Origin: Thalassotalea atypica
GTDB taxonomy: Bacteria > Pseudomonadota > Gammaproteobacteria > Enterobacterales > Alteromonadaceae
DNA length: 64,000 nucleotides
Direction of reading: 5' to 3'
Assembly (NCBI RefSeq): GCF_030295975.1
Contig: NZ_AP027364.1
Coordinates: 2,480,001-2,544,000 of the forward strand
This document shows positions 18,265 to 26,968 of this stretch, in pieces (position 1 is the stretch's first letter; the number at the start of each line of letters is the position of its first letter). The notes beneath the pieces are model-generated. The model worked only from the letters and a program-made list of their open reading frames with translations. It was not told the DNA's origin and made no database searches. The translations under genes and the position numbers were made by a program.

Positions 18265-19209
18265 TTACTCACTATATAACTTACCTTGCCAAACATCGGC
18301 GGTAGTCATTTTTTCTTCGATATATTCTATTGGCTGCATTTTCTGCGCAGTCCATTTAGGCGCAATTAGCTCATCCCAGCGGCTAGCCAATGCAGTCAAA
18401 CGTTGTACCGCTACATCTGGAGACAAATGTTGTAAAAATAGAATAACTTTCTTAGCGTACGCAGATAAATCATCTGGGATAAATTCACCTCGGCGATACA
18501 TTTCTTCCAATGGCGTGTTAGAGAGTACATGTAGATTGTGTAACTTCACATTACTGATTGGCAATGAATTTATCAGTTTTGCCGTCTCGATAATGCGCTC
18601 ATCGCTATCACCCTGCATGCCAAAGATTAAATGAATGCCCACATCAACACCGGTTTTATCCGCCAACATATTTATCGCATCAATATTTTGCTGCGCAGTA
18701 TGCCCTCTTTTTAGAAATTCTAATTGGTCGTCATAAAAACTTTGAGCACCTATTTCAACTAAGGTGTAGGCTTTTTTGCTAGTATCATCAAGCAACTCAA
18801 AAATACGCTCAGGTAAGCAATCAGGTCTAGTGCCTAATACAATGCCATGTATGTAATCTTCTGATAAAGCGATATCAAAGCGCTCTTTAAGCTCACTGAC
18901 TCTATCAAGCGTATTGGTATATGACTGGAAATAGACCATATATTTTTCACATTTGTGACGACGTTGCACCCACTTCTTATTTTCCCTGATTTGATCAAGT
19001 AGCTCACGATCACGTTCTAGGTGATACGCAGCCGAGCCCCATTCATCACAAAATATACAAGCATTGTTCGTTTTACCGTGTCTTCTGTTGGGGCACGTTT
19101 CAGCAACACTGACTGAAATTTTAACGACTTTATCACCCAGTCGTTGCTTAAAATACTGGCTTATAGGAAAATAACGGCGATTGTGCCATAAGTTTGGAAA
19201 TGCAGACAT
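18265..19209 (-). CDS. yhcC: TIGR01212-family radical SAM protein (YhcC-like)
   Basis: The 314-residue protein carries a radical-SAM cluster motif of the form C-x11-C-x2-C (CPNRRHGKTNNACIFC). It then has MVYFQSYTNTL, GIVLGTRPDCLPE, VEIGAQSFYDDQLEFLKRGH and GIHLIFGMQGDS, which match E. coli YhcC in order. The family cleaves SAM to a 5'-deoxyadenosyl radical, but its substrate is not firmly known. The start is placed at the ATG at 19209 (MSAFPNLWHNRRYFPISQY), where family similarity begins. An upstream in-frame extension to 19326 has no similarity to the family. It is a single gene. Confidence 0.9.
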   Translation of the reverse strand: MSAFPNLWHNRRYFPISQYFKQRLGDKVVKISVSVAETCPNRRHGKTNNACIFCDEWGSAAYHLERDRELLDQIRENKKWVQRRHKCEKYMVYFQSYTNTLDRVSELKERFDIALSEDYIHGIVLGTRPDCLPERIFELLDDTSKKAYTLVEIGAQSFYDDQLEFLKRGHTAQQNIDAINMLADKTGVDVGIHLIFGMQGDSDERIIETAKLINSLPISNVKLHNLHVLSNTPLEEMYRRGEFIPDDLSAYAKKVILFLQHLSPDVAVQRLTALASRWDELIAPKWTAQKMQPIEYIEEKMTTADVWQGKLYSE

Positions 19210-19420
19210 AATATTTTCAGAAAGGAAATTTTGAAGAACAGTATCACGCCATCCTTGTAATAATCTTGATGTTAATCGTATTTTATCGTGACAGTTCCTG
19301 TTGCCGACGACTGCCAGAAGAAACAACTAATCGGTTTAGGCCACAGTGACTAACATTCAAAATGATTAATAGATGTAAGCGCGGCTTAAATTTCTATATT
19401 CTTTAAGTTTAGCGAAGCAA

Positions 19421-19463
19421 AAAATAAAAGGCGCATCACGTGTTCATGTGTTACGCCATTTTT
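19421..19463 (-). terminator. Terminator of the copper-efflux/reductase operon
   Basis: On the minus strand, a stem formed by GGCGTAACAC and GTGATGCGCC is followed by TTTTATTTTTT. It lies about 70 bases after the stop of the PepSY-ferredoxin-reductase gene. Confidence 0.7.
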
Positions 19464-19530
19464 GATTAACACCCATTTTACTCGATTTAAGGTCAAGGTT
19501 AATTTAAGCTAACAGCCGTTTCACCTCTTT

Positions 19531-21354
19531 TTAACTAAAATCATCAAATGATATACGGTTATCCTCAATATCGTGGTGTTTTAGCAACGCTATCGTTTCA
19601 TCCATCATCCCTTTAGGACCGCATAGATAAAAATCCAAATTCGACAAATCATTAAAACTTGAAAGGTTCATTTTTAGCACCTCTTGCGCATACCCTTGCG
19701 CTCCTAGCCAATCTTTATTTGGCTTAGAAAGTGTTGGTAAATAAGTGAACCTGCTGTCGGATTTAGCCAATTGATAAAACTCTTGTTGATAAATCAAGTC
19801 TTGCTCGGTTCGAGCGCCGTAAATAAACACGATCGACTTGTTCGCCCCATTTGCAAGTTGCTCTTCAATGATCGCTTTTAACGGCGCCATGCCTGAGCCA
19901 GCACCAATTAACACCAAAGTGCTGCCGTTTTCGGGTTTAACATAGAAGTCTTCAAATGGGCCTAATGCTTCAATCGTCTGGTTTAGTGCTAAATTCCCCA
20001 TAAAATTAGAGCCAATGCCCGGTAAGTGCTCGCTAGATTGAGCTGGCAACATTTTAATGGTAAAGACTAACTCGCCATTTGCGCTATCAGCATTAGCAAT
20101 AGAGTAACTGCGAGAACAAGCGTCATGGTGATAATGCTGCGCTTGTGTACCTTGCCAATGCACTTGATAGTTACTTGGTATATCTACAGGCAGATAATTT
20201 CCTTGACCCGCTGGAATTAAAAAGCGCATAAAGGCACCCGCTTTAAAGGCAAAAGGCTCACCTATGACTTTAAACCTTAGTTCTTTAATATCAGGACTAA
20301 CAAAACGGTTGTCGAGCAGTTCAAGTGTAACTTTATTAGCATCGGTAACATCCATTAAAGTCATATGTTCAACATCATTAGAAAAATGCTGACAGGCTAA
20401 CCTAAAGCCTTCATTTAATTGCTCTTGATTGAACTGCTGCGTATCTGCAGAAGTGACTTTAGCATTTGGACTAATTAACACGCGACAACGGCCGCAAGTG
20501 CCACCGCCACCACAACTCGATGGTAAAATGATGCTGTGCTGTTCAAGTTCATGGAGTAAATTATCGTGTGTTGAAAGTTTCACTTCGCCTAGGCTTTGCT
20601 GGTGTTTATCAAACAATTTGACCTGACGCTGCTTGGCTAGCCATTTAACCTTATATTGTCCTCTGGCTACGAGATCGACAGTCCAAATCAAACCGGTAGT
20701 CGATAGCCATAACGTGACAAACGCAAATAAAATAATTTGCAGGTTATTAAAGCTGCCCTCATTGCCATAGTCCATAAAATGAAGCATAAAGAAAATACTG
20801 GCAAAGCGCTTATCATCATCACTGTGCCCGACTATCCATCCAGAGCCGCCATCAACATAGACACTGGTATTGACCTCATCATTAAAGGTAACTTGCCAAC
20901 TTGGGTTTTTCTGTTTTGGAAAATCCTCTATTTTTCCAGAAATAAATTGTGCAGAGACGATTTTCCCCGGACCATTGTATGACTGCAAGGCAAGTTTTCT
21001 GGCAAAGTCATCATCTATATTAGTCAACTCGCCAGTATAAGCATGATAAAGGCTATAGCGATTTTTGAAGTTCGGGTACAAGCCTTTTTCGTGATTAACC
21101 AAATAATACGGCTGGCCTAGAATTTCAGTTAACTTAACAGATGTTGCTGCCTTGGCTTTGCCCAACACGCTTTTAGGCTCAACAAGTTTACTTTTATCAA
21201 CTTGGCTCTCGTGGTGAACATGGGCTCGGTATTGATGCCCCCCTGCTTTATGGTGATCCATTAAGTTAAAATAGATACCAGAAAATAGCCAAAGTAAAAA
21301 TTGAACACCAACCAAAAGAGATGTCCATTTATGAATTTTTCTTATCCAATCCAT
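19531..21354 (-). CDS. PepSY-membrane/2Fe-2S ferredoxin/FAD-NAD(P) reductase fusion
   Basis: This 607-residue protein has three modules. Residues 1-235 are a PepSY_TM unit with an N-terminal helix (RKIHKWTSLLVGVQFLLW), two PepSY-like periplasmic segments, and a helix near 200-225 preceded by LHFMDYG. Residues about 240-335 form a 2Fe-2S domain (CGGGGTCGRCR ... RLACQ, NqrF-like spacing). Residues about 345-607 form the flavin reductase (RSYSIANA, LIGAGSGMAPLKA, FYLCGPKGMM). It should move electrons from NAD(P)H through FAD and iron-sulfur to the membrane or periplasm. Its start overlaps the CusA stop (TAATG), so it is translationally coupled to a pump carrying the same PepSY module. Metal reduction is a reasonable inference. 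Confidence 0.85.
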   Translation of the reverse strand: MDWIRKIHKWTSLLVGVQFLLWLFSGIYFNLMDHHKAGGHQYRAHVHHESQVDKSKLVEPKSVLGKAKAATSVKLTEILGQPYYLVNHEKGLYPNFKNRYSLYHAYTGELTNIDDDFARKLALQSYNGPGKIVSAQFISGKIEDFPKQKNPSWQVTFNDEVNTSVYVDGGSGWIVGHSDDDKRFASIFFMLHFMDYGNEGSFNNLQIILFAFVTLWLSTTGLIWTVDLVARGQYKVKWLAKQRQVKLFDKHQQSLGEVKLSTHDNLLHELEQHSIILPSSCGGGGTCGRCRVLISPNAKVTSADTQQFNQEQLNEGFRLACQHFSNDVEHMTLMDVTDANKVTLELLDNRFVSPDIKELRFKVIGEPFAFKAGAFMRFLIPAGQGNYLPVDIPSNYQVHWQGTQAQHYHHDACSRSYSIANADSANGELVFTIKMLPAQSSEHLPGIGSNFMGNLALNQTIEALGPFEDFYVKPENGSTLVLIGAGSGMAPLKAIIEEQLANGANKSIVFIYGARTEQDLIYQQEFYQLAKSDSRFTYLPTLSKPNKDWLGAQGYAQEVLKMNLSSFNDLSNLDFYLCGPKGMMDETIALLKHHDIEDNRISFDDFS

Positions 21355-24300
21355 TAAATACTCTCCTTTACTGCTAGAGGTTGAGATTTATCTTCCTTGT
21401 TTTTAAAAATGCGGTAGAAGGTCAGTAAAAGACCACTGATGCCGGCAAATATTCCAAATAAGGTGAACCAGAATAAAAGTTGGTTATCAATTTCACTTTC
21501 TTCATAGTCCATGACATGGAACCTGAACATCCAATCAAAAATTCGCCACCATTCATGACGTTTGGCCAATAGTGCCCCTGAACGTCCAGAAATATAAAGT
21601 GCTGGGCTACCAAAGTTGTCAAAATTAACTCGCCATGCAGGCAATGCGTCATGTACTCGGCGACTGAGCTCAAATGGCGGATTATCTTTAATATATTCAA
21701 CACTTGCCACCCCACCTGAGCCGGTATATTCATGGATTGCCGCTTTTACAGCAAGCTCCTTAGACAACGGGGATAACAATTGACCACTACTCGCATCAAC
21801 CATGTAATGCGTACCATTTTCAACAAAACGATAGACATCAAGATCTAAAAATTTTGTGACATTCATTCGCTCTGCATCAGGATATGCTTGATACAATTCG
21901 TGCAAAGAATACTGAATATTCTCAGGTTTTAACTTAGTTTGATGATTTTTTACAAGGCTATCACCATGAATATAGTCAATATCAAAGAACACCATATAGG
22001 CACCAGTGACAGACCAAATCATAAATTGAACGCCTAAAAATGCCATTAACCACTTGTGATATTTACGACTAGTTTTTAACAAGCTAAAAGGGGCATTATT
22101 ACTATCTTTTAGTGAATGAGAGCGCCATAAAAAGTAAACCGCTGGCAATACTAACAAAGTTAAAATAACCGCACTTGCCATACCACCGACCATTGGCGCA
22201 GCAATTCGGCTCATCACTTCAGAGCCTGTACCACTGCCATATAAAATCGGCATTAAGCCAATAATAATAGTGGCCACTGTCATCATTACGGGGCGAACTC
22301 TTAAACCTGCGCCTTGCCTAATGGCTTCAACTAAAGCGGCTTTATCAAACGCTTTATTTTCTGCTAAAGCTTGCTCTTGCGCTTCCTTATATGCTTGGTT
22401 TAAATACACTAACATAATGACGCCAATTTCCACCGCGACACCGGCTAGTGCAATAAAGCCAACCCCAACAGCAACGGAGAAATTAAAACCTTCTAGGTAC
22501 ATCAGCCAAATACCACCAATCATCGCCAGTGGTAATGTGCCCATAATGATTGCCACTTCGGCAAAACTTCTAAAGTTTAAATAGAGCAGCACAACTATGA
22601 TGGCGAGTGTTAAAGGCAGTACATAGCTAAGCTTATCTTTCGCTCTTTCCATATACTCATACTGACCTGCCCAACTAATTGAGTAGCCAGCTGGCAAATC
22701 AATTTCATTCGCTACTTTCGCTTTGGCTCCCTCAACATAGCTGCCAATATCAACACCTTCAATGTCTATAAAGCTCCAACCGTTGATACGCGCATTTTCA
22801 CTTTTAATGCCCGGCGGCCCGTCTTCTACATAAACGTCGGCCACATCGGCTAATGCAATACGTTGACCTTTAGGGGTGATAATTGGCAGTTTTTGTAGCT
22901 GTTCCGGGGAGTCTCGATAATCTTGTGGGTAGCGCAAATTAACCGGATAGCGCTCTAGCCCTTCAATGGTTTGAGTAACATTCATACCGCCAATAGCTGT
23001 CGCAACCACTTGCTGGACGTCAGCAATGTTTAAACCGTAACGAGCCGCTTTGATGCGATTGATGTCTACCTTGATATAACGACCACCAGCAACACGCTCA
23101 GAGTAAACTGAAGCGGTACCGGGGTGATCTTTTAATACGGTTTCAATTTGCTGACCAATATCTTGAATAACCGCTAAATCACTGCCCGCCACTTTAATAC
23201 CGACCGGTGTTTTAATACCGGTTGCTAGCATATCAATACGAGTTTTGATTGGCATCACCCAAGCATTGGTTAAGCCCGGAAACTGTACCAATTTATCAAA
23301 TTCTTGCTTTAAGCTTTGAGTTGTTACCCCTTCACGCCATTGAGATCTTGGCTTTAACTGAATAAAGGTTTCAATCATCGTCAACGGCGCAGGATCAGTT
23401 GCCGTTTCTGCTCGCCCTACTTTACCAAAGACACTTTTAACTTCCGGTACGGTACGGATTAACTTGTCAGTTTGCTGCAGTAATTCACGCGCTTTACCTA
23501 TAGATATACCTGGATATGTGGTCGGCATATACATTAAGTCACCTTCATCCAATGGCGGGATAAATTCACTACCAATTTTATCCAAAGGAGAGAACCCTAT
23601 CCACGTGATAACAAGCGCAGCAGCAATTGTGCTTTTAGGGTAATTTAGCACTAAAGTAAGTAATGGCTTATAGCCTGCGATAAGTGCGCGGTTTACCGGG
23701 TTCTTATTTTCCGAAATCACTTTACCGCGAATGAAATAGCCCATCAGCACCGGAATTAAGGTGATAGCAAGACCGGCCGACGCTGCCATTGCATAGGTTT
23801 TCGTGTAAGCCAGTGGCGCAAACATACGCCCTTCTTGCGCTTCCAGTATAAATACCGGCAAGAAACTTACCGTAATGATCAATAAGCTAAAGAATAAAGC
23901 AGGGCCAACTTCAGAAGCTGACTTAGCGACTATTTGCCATCGGTTTTCATTGGTTAACGGCGTTTTCTCCATATGCTTATGCATATTTTCTATCATCACA
24001 ATAGCGCCGTCGGTCATTGCTCCTATCGCGATTGCTATACCGCCAAGCGACATTATATTAGCGTTAATCCCTTGGAAATACATGATGATAAATGATACTA
24101 AAATGCCGAGCGGTAAACTGATTATGGCAACGATAGACGAGCGAACATGGAATAAAAACACCACACAAACAAGCGCAACTACCGCCAGCTCTTCAGCAAG
24201 TTTCGACCATAAATTATCAACCGCTCGTTCAATCAGACCTGAGCGATCGTAAACAGTAACGATTTCGACGCCATCAGGTAAACCACGCTTTAACTCTTTA

Positions 24301-25223
24301 AGTTTCGCTTTTACCCCTTCAATGGTTTTTTGAGCATTTTCACCAAAACGCATCACCACAACGCCACCAACAGTTTCACCTTCACCGTTAAGCTCAGCAA
24401 CACCGCGACGCATTTGAGGACCTATGTTAACATCAGCCACATCGCCTAATAATAGTGGTGTGCCGTTGTTGTTTAACCCTAAAGGTATCGCTTCTAGATC
24501 AGCGCTAGATTGAATATAACCCGAGGCGGTTACCATATATTCGGCTTCAGCCATTTCAACAACCGAGGCGCCAACTTCTTGGTTACCTTGTTTTATCGCC
24601 TGTTGAATCAAGCTAAGCGGAATATCATAAGCACGTAATTTGTCTGGATTAACCACGACTTGGTATTGCTTGACCATACCGCCAATTGCAGCGACTTCTG
24701 AAACACCATCAACCGTTTGCAATTCATACTTTAAAAACCAATCTTGGATACTGCGTAATTGGCTAATGTCGTGCTGTCCGGTTTTATCTACAAGAGCGTA
24801 CAAATAAACCCAACCAACACCGGTTGCATCTGGGCCTAATTGCGGTTTTGCCGATGACGGTAAACTCGGTGCTACTTGTGATAAATACTCAAGTACCCTT
24901 GAGCGCGCCCAATATAAATCGACATCGTCATCAAAAATAATGTAGACATAAGAGTCACCAAAAAATGAGTATCCTCGCACCGTTTGTGCGCCCGGCACCG
25001 ACAACATAGCGGTAGTTAAAGGGTATGTTACTTGATCTTCGACCACTTGCGGCGCTTGACCTGGATAAGATGTTTTAATGATCACCTGAACATCAGATAA
25101 ATCAGGCAGCGCGTCAACAGGCGTATTTTTAAAAGCAAATAAGCCTGCGCCAATTAAAATAAATGTCGCCAATAATACGAAAAAACGATTAAAGACCGAC
25201 CAATGAATTATACGTTCTATCAT
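21354..25223 (-). CDS. cusA: CusA-type Cu(I)/Ag(I) RND efflux pump with C-terminal PepSY membrane module
   Basis: Residues 1-1045 are a full heavy-metal RND permease: FKNTPVDALPDLSDVQV, the GGIAIAIGAMTDGAIVMIEN helix, and the Met positions of CusA's transport site (GDLMYM, APLTMIET, RIDMLATGIK). These Met residues point to Cu(I)/Ag(I) rather than zinc or cobalt. E. coli CusA ends at about this length. Here about 237 more residues follow (1053-1289): RKYHKWLMAFLGVQFMIW, PepSY-like segments (ELYQAYPDAERMNV, DALPAWRVNFD), and a last helix after FRFHVMDYEE. The same module starts the next gene. The operon order is DUF411, cusC, cusB, cusA, reductase, with overlaps or short gaps. There is no frameshift at the junction, so the fusion looks real. 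Confidence 0.92.
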   Translation of the reverse strand: MIERIIHWSVFNRFFVLLATFILIGAGLFAFKNTPVDALPDLSDVQVIIKTSYPGQAPQVVEDQVTYPLTTAMLSVPGAQTVRGYSFFGDSYVYIIFDDDVDLYWARSRVLEYLSQVAPSLPSSAKPQLGPDATGVGWVYLYALVDKTGQHDISQLRSIQDWFLKYELQTVDGVSEVAAIGGMVKQYQVVVNPDKLRAYDIPLSLIQQAIKQGNQEVGASVVEMAEAEYMVTASGYIQSSADLEAIPLGLNNNGTPLLLGDVADVNIGPQMRRGVAELNGEGETVGGVVVMRFGENAQKTIEGVKAKLKELKRGLPDGVEIVTVYDRSGLIERAVDNLWSKLAEELAVVALVCVVFLFHVRSSIVAIISLPLGILVSFIIMYFQGINANIMSLGGIAIAIGAMTDGAIVMIENMHKHMEKTPLTNENRWQIVAKSASEVGPALFFSLLIITVSFLPVFILEAQEGRMFAPLAYTKTYAMAASAGLAITLIPVLMGYFIRGKVISENKNPVNRALIAGYKPLLTLVLNYPKSTIAAALVITWIGFSPLDKIGSEFIPPLDEGDLMYMPTTYPGISIGKARELLQQTDKLIRTVPEVKSVFGKVGRAETATDPAPLTMIETFIQLKPRSQWREGVTTQSLKQEFDKLVQFPGLTNAWVMPIKTRIDMLATGIKTPVGIKVAGSDLAVIQDIGQQIETVLKDHPGTASVYSERVAGGRYIKVDINRIKAARYGLNIADVQQVVATAIGGMNVTQTIEGLERYPVNLRYPQDYRDSPEQLQKLPIITPKGQRIALADVADVYVEDGPPGIKSENARINGWSFIDIEGVDIGSYVEGAKAKVANEIDLPAGYSISWAGQYEYMERAKDKLSYVLPLTLAIIVVLLYLNFRSFAEVAIIMGTLPLAMIGGIWLMYLEGFNFSVAVGVGFIALAGVAVEIGVIMLVYLNQAYKEAQEQALAENKAFDKAALVEAIRQGAGLRVRPVMMTVATIIIGLMPILYGSGTGSEVMSRIAAPMVGGMASAVILTLLVLPAVYFLWRSHSLKDSNNAPFSLLKTSRKYHKWLMAFLGVQFMIWSVTGAYMVFFDIDYIHGDSLVKNHQTKLKPENIQYSLHELYQAYPDAERMNVTKFLDLDVYRFVENGTHYMVDASSGQLLSPLSKELAVKAAIHEYTGSGGVASVEYIKDNPPFELSRRVHDALPAWRVNFDNFGSPALYISGRSGALLAKRHEWWRIFDWMFRFHVMDYEESEIDNQLLFWFTLFGIFAGISGLLLTFYRIFKNKEDKSQPLAVKESI

Positions 25224-25234
25224 GTCAGTCTCGC

Positions 25235-26968
25235 TTAATGATGGTTACTGTGATCTGCGCTAGCAGCTTCTGTTTGCTGTGCTAACGTCTTGATGATTAA
25301 ATCATCATGCACTTCAAACGTAAAAGTCACCTTATCACCAGGGCTAAATGTATTTAAATCAATCCCTTCATCAGCGATAAAGTCCATTGTTGCCGCAGGA
25401 CGTTGCCACTTTTCTATTGCTTCGCGACTGACATTAACTACACGCGTATCAGTGGCGATTTCATTGATGACGCCATTGACGGTTGCTGAAGGTACTTCAG
25501 GCTCAGGCATATTCATTTCAGACATAATATGGATACCAGTCATTTGATAACCATTGTCTGTTTTTGTCACTTCAAAATGTAACGTCTGCCCAGCTTGTAA
25601 TTCATTAATATCAACGCTGTCTGCAACGATAAAATCCATTGTCATTTCAGGCCAATCCCACTCTTTTGCTGGCCCATGGCTAATATTGACCATGTTATGC
25701 CCGAACATGACACTGTTGATTTCACCTTCCATCCAAACTGAGGTAGGTTCATCATTATGGCTCATGCGTTTAAAGTCAGAGTTTTTGCTAGACTCAGAGT
25801 CAATCAAGAATTGTGCGGAGGTAACAATACTGTCTCCTTCACTTAGTCCTTCCAGTATCTCAACATTACCTTGTTCAACACCGCCTATTTTAACTGCAAT
25901 CGACTTAAATTGACCTTCACCTAACACCAAGACAACACGGTCTTGTTTACCGGTGCGAATGACCGCTTCTTTGGGTACAAGTATCGAGTCATGACGGGTT
26001 TGGGTTTCTATTTCCACATGAGTAAACATATTCGGTTTTAATTCAAAATCTTTATTATCAAACTTCAAACGCACGCGTAATGTTCTATTTTGTGCATTTA
26101 AGCTAGGGTAAACATAATCAACTTTACCTTGCCAAGATTTACCCGGTAGATAATCTAGTGTCATGGTTACCGGCAATCCCGCTTTAACTTGCGCAGCATC
26201 ACGCTCAAACACTTCAGCTTCAACCCAAACTTGCTCTAACTGACCAATGCTCATTAAGGTATTCCCCGGCTTGACATAAAAACCTTCGCGCACTTTTAAG
26301 CCGTCAAGCACACCGGATTGTGGCGCGTAAAAAGTAATGCTTTGTTTTACTTGCTGAGTTTTCACTAATTGATTGATAAACTTTGTTGACAGCTGAAGCG
26401 CCGCTAGTCGCTCTTTAGCGGCTTTAATTAGCGTGTTATTTTTGCGTTTAATTGCAATTAACAGTTCTTCTTGTGCGTTCACTAATTGCGGAGAATATAG
26501 AGTATAAAGCGCTTGACCTTGTTCAACCGGGTTGCCTTCTGCCTTAACAAATAACTGCTCAATCCAACCTTCAACTCTCGGGTGAATATGCAGGAGCTTA
26601 TCTTCGTCATATTGCACATAACCAACCGTTGAAATCACTTTACTAAGTGGCGCGACTTCAACTTGAGCTGTTTTAACGCCTAAATTATTAACAACATGTG
26701 GTGAGATCGTCACCGCGCCGGGGCCAAAGTCATCAGCACCGCTGCTTTCTTCATACACAGGCACTAAGTCCATGCCCATCGGTGATTTTCCAGCTTTGTC
26801 TCGACGGTAATTTGAGTCCATCGGTGCGACCCAATAAAGTGGTTTTTTCTCACCTGAGTCGCTAGCCATTACACTATCAGACATCTTGGGTTGCAATAAC
26901 GTTAAAGTGCCTGCGCCAATTGCTGCACCTATAACTAAAGCGATGATTGTTTTATGGTTATTTGACAT
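25235..26968 (-). CDS. cusB: CusB-type periplasmic adaptor with heavy-metal-binding and two CusF-like domains
   Basis: This 577-residue adaptor has an N-terminal membrane anchor (about 8-26) and a YHS-like heavy-metal-binding domain (YWVAPMDSNYRRDKAGKSPMGMDLVP, about 45-72). The hairpin and lipoyl adaptor core spans about 85-405 (VEGWIEQLFVKAEGNPVEQG, VREGFYVKPGNTL). Two CusF-like domains follow. The first (about 410-483) keeps the copper ligands of CusF in the pattern His, Trp, Met, Met (ISHGPAKEWDWPEMTMDF). The second (about 493-563) reads VSREAIEKWQRPAATMDF, keeping only the last Met. The gene overlaps cusC by 11 bases and ends 11 bases before cusA. It links CusA to CusC and probably hands over Cu(I). 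Confidence 0.92.
   Translation of the reverse strand: MSNNHKTIIALVIGAAIGAGTLTLLQPKMSDSVMASDSGEKKPLYWVAPMDSNYRRDKAGKSPMGMDLVPVYEESSGADDFGPGAVTISPHVVNNLGVKTAQVEVAPLSKVISTVGYVQYDEDKLLHIHPRVEGWIEQLFVKAEGNPVEQGQALYTLYSPQLVNAQEELLIAIKRKNNTLIKAAKERLAALQLSTKFINQLVKTQQVKQSITFYAPQSGVLDGLKVREGFYVKPGNTLMSIGQLEQVWVEAEVFERDAAQVKAGLPVTMTLDYLPGKSWQGKVDYVYPSLNAQNRTLRVRLKFDNKDFELKPNMFTHVEIETQTRHDSILVPKEAVIRTGKQDRVVLVLGEGQFKSIAVKIGGVEQGNVEILEGLSEGDSIVTSAQFLIDSESSKNSDFKRMSHNDEPTSVWMEGEINSVMFGHNMVNISHGPAKEWDWPEMTMDFIVADSVDINELQAGQTLHFEVTKTDNGYQMTGIHIMSEMNMPEPEVPSATVNGVINEIATDTRVVNVSREAIEKWQRPAATMDFIADEGIDLNTFSPGDKVTFTFEVHDDLIIKTLAQQTEAASADHSNHH

Noticed and set aside
19210-19326. Extended N-terminus of the YhcC-like protein
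   Set aside because: The extra 39 residues show no similarity to the family, which starts near MSAFPNLWHNRRYF.
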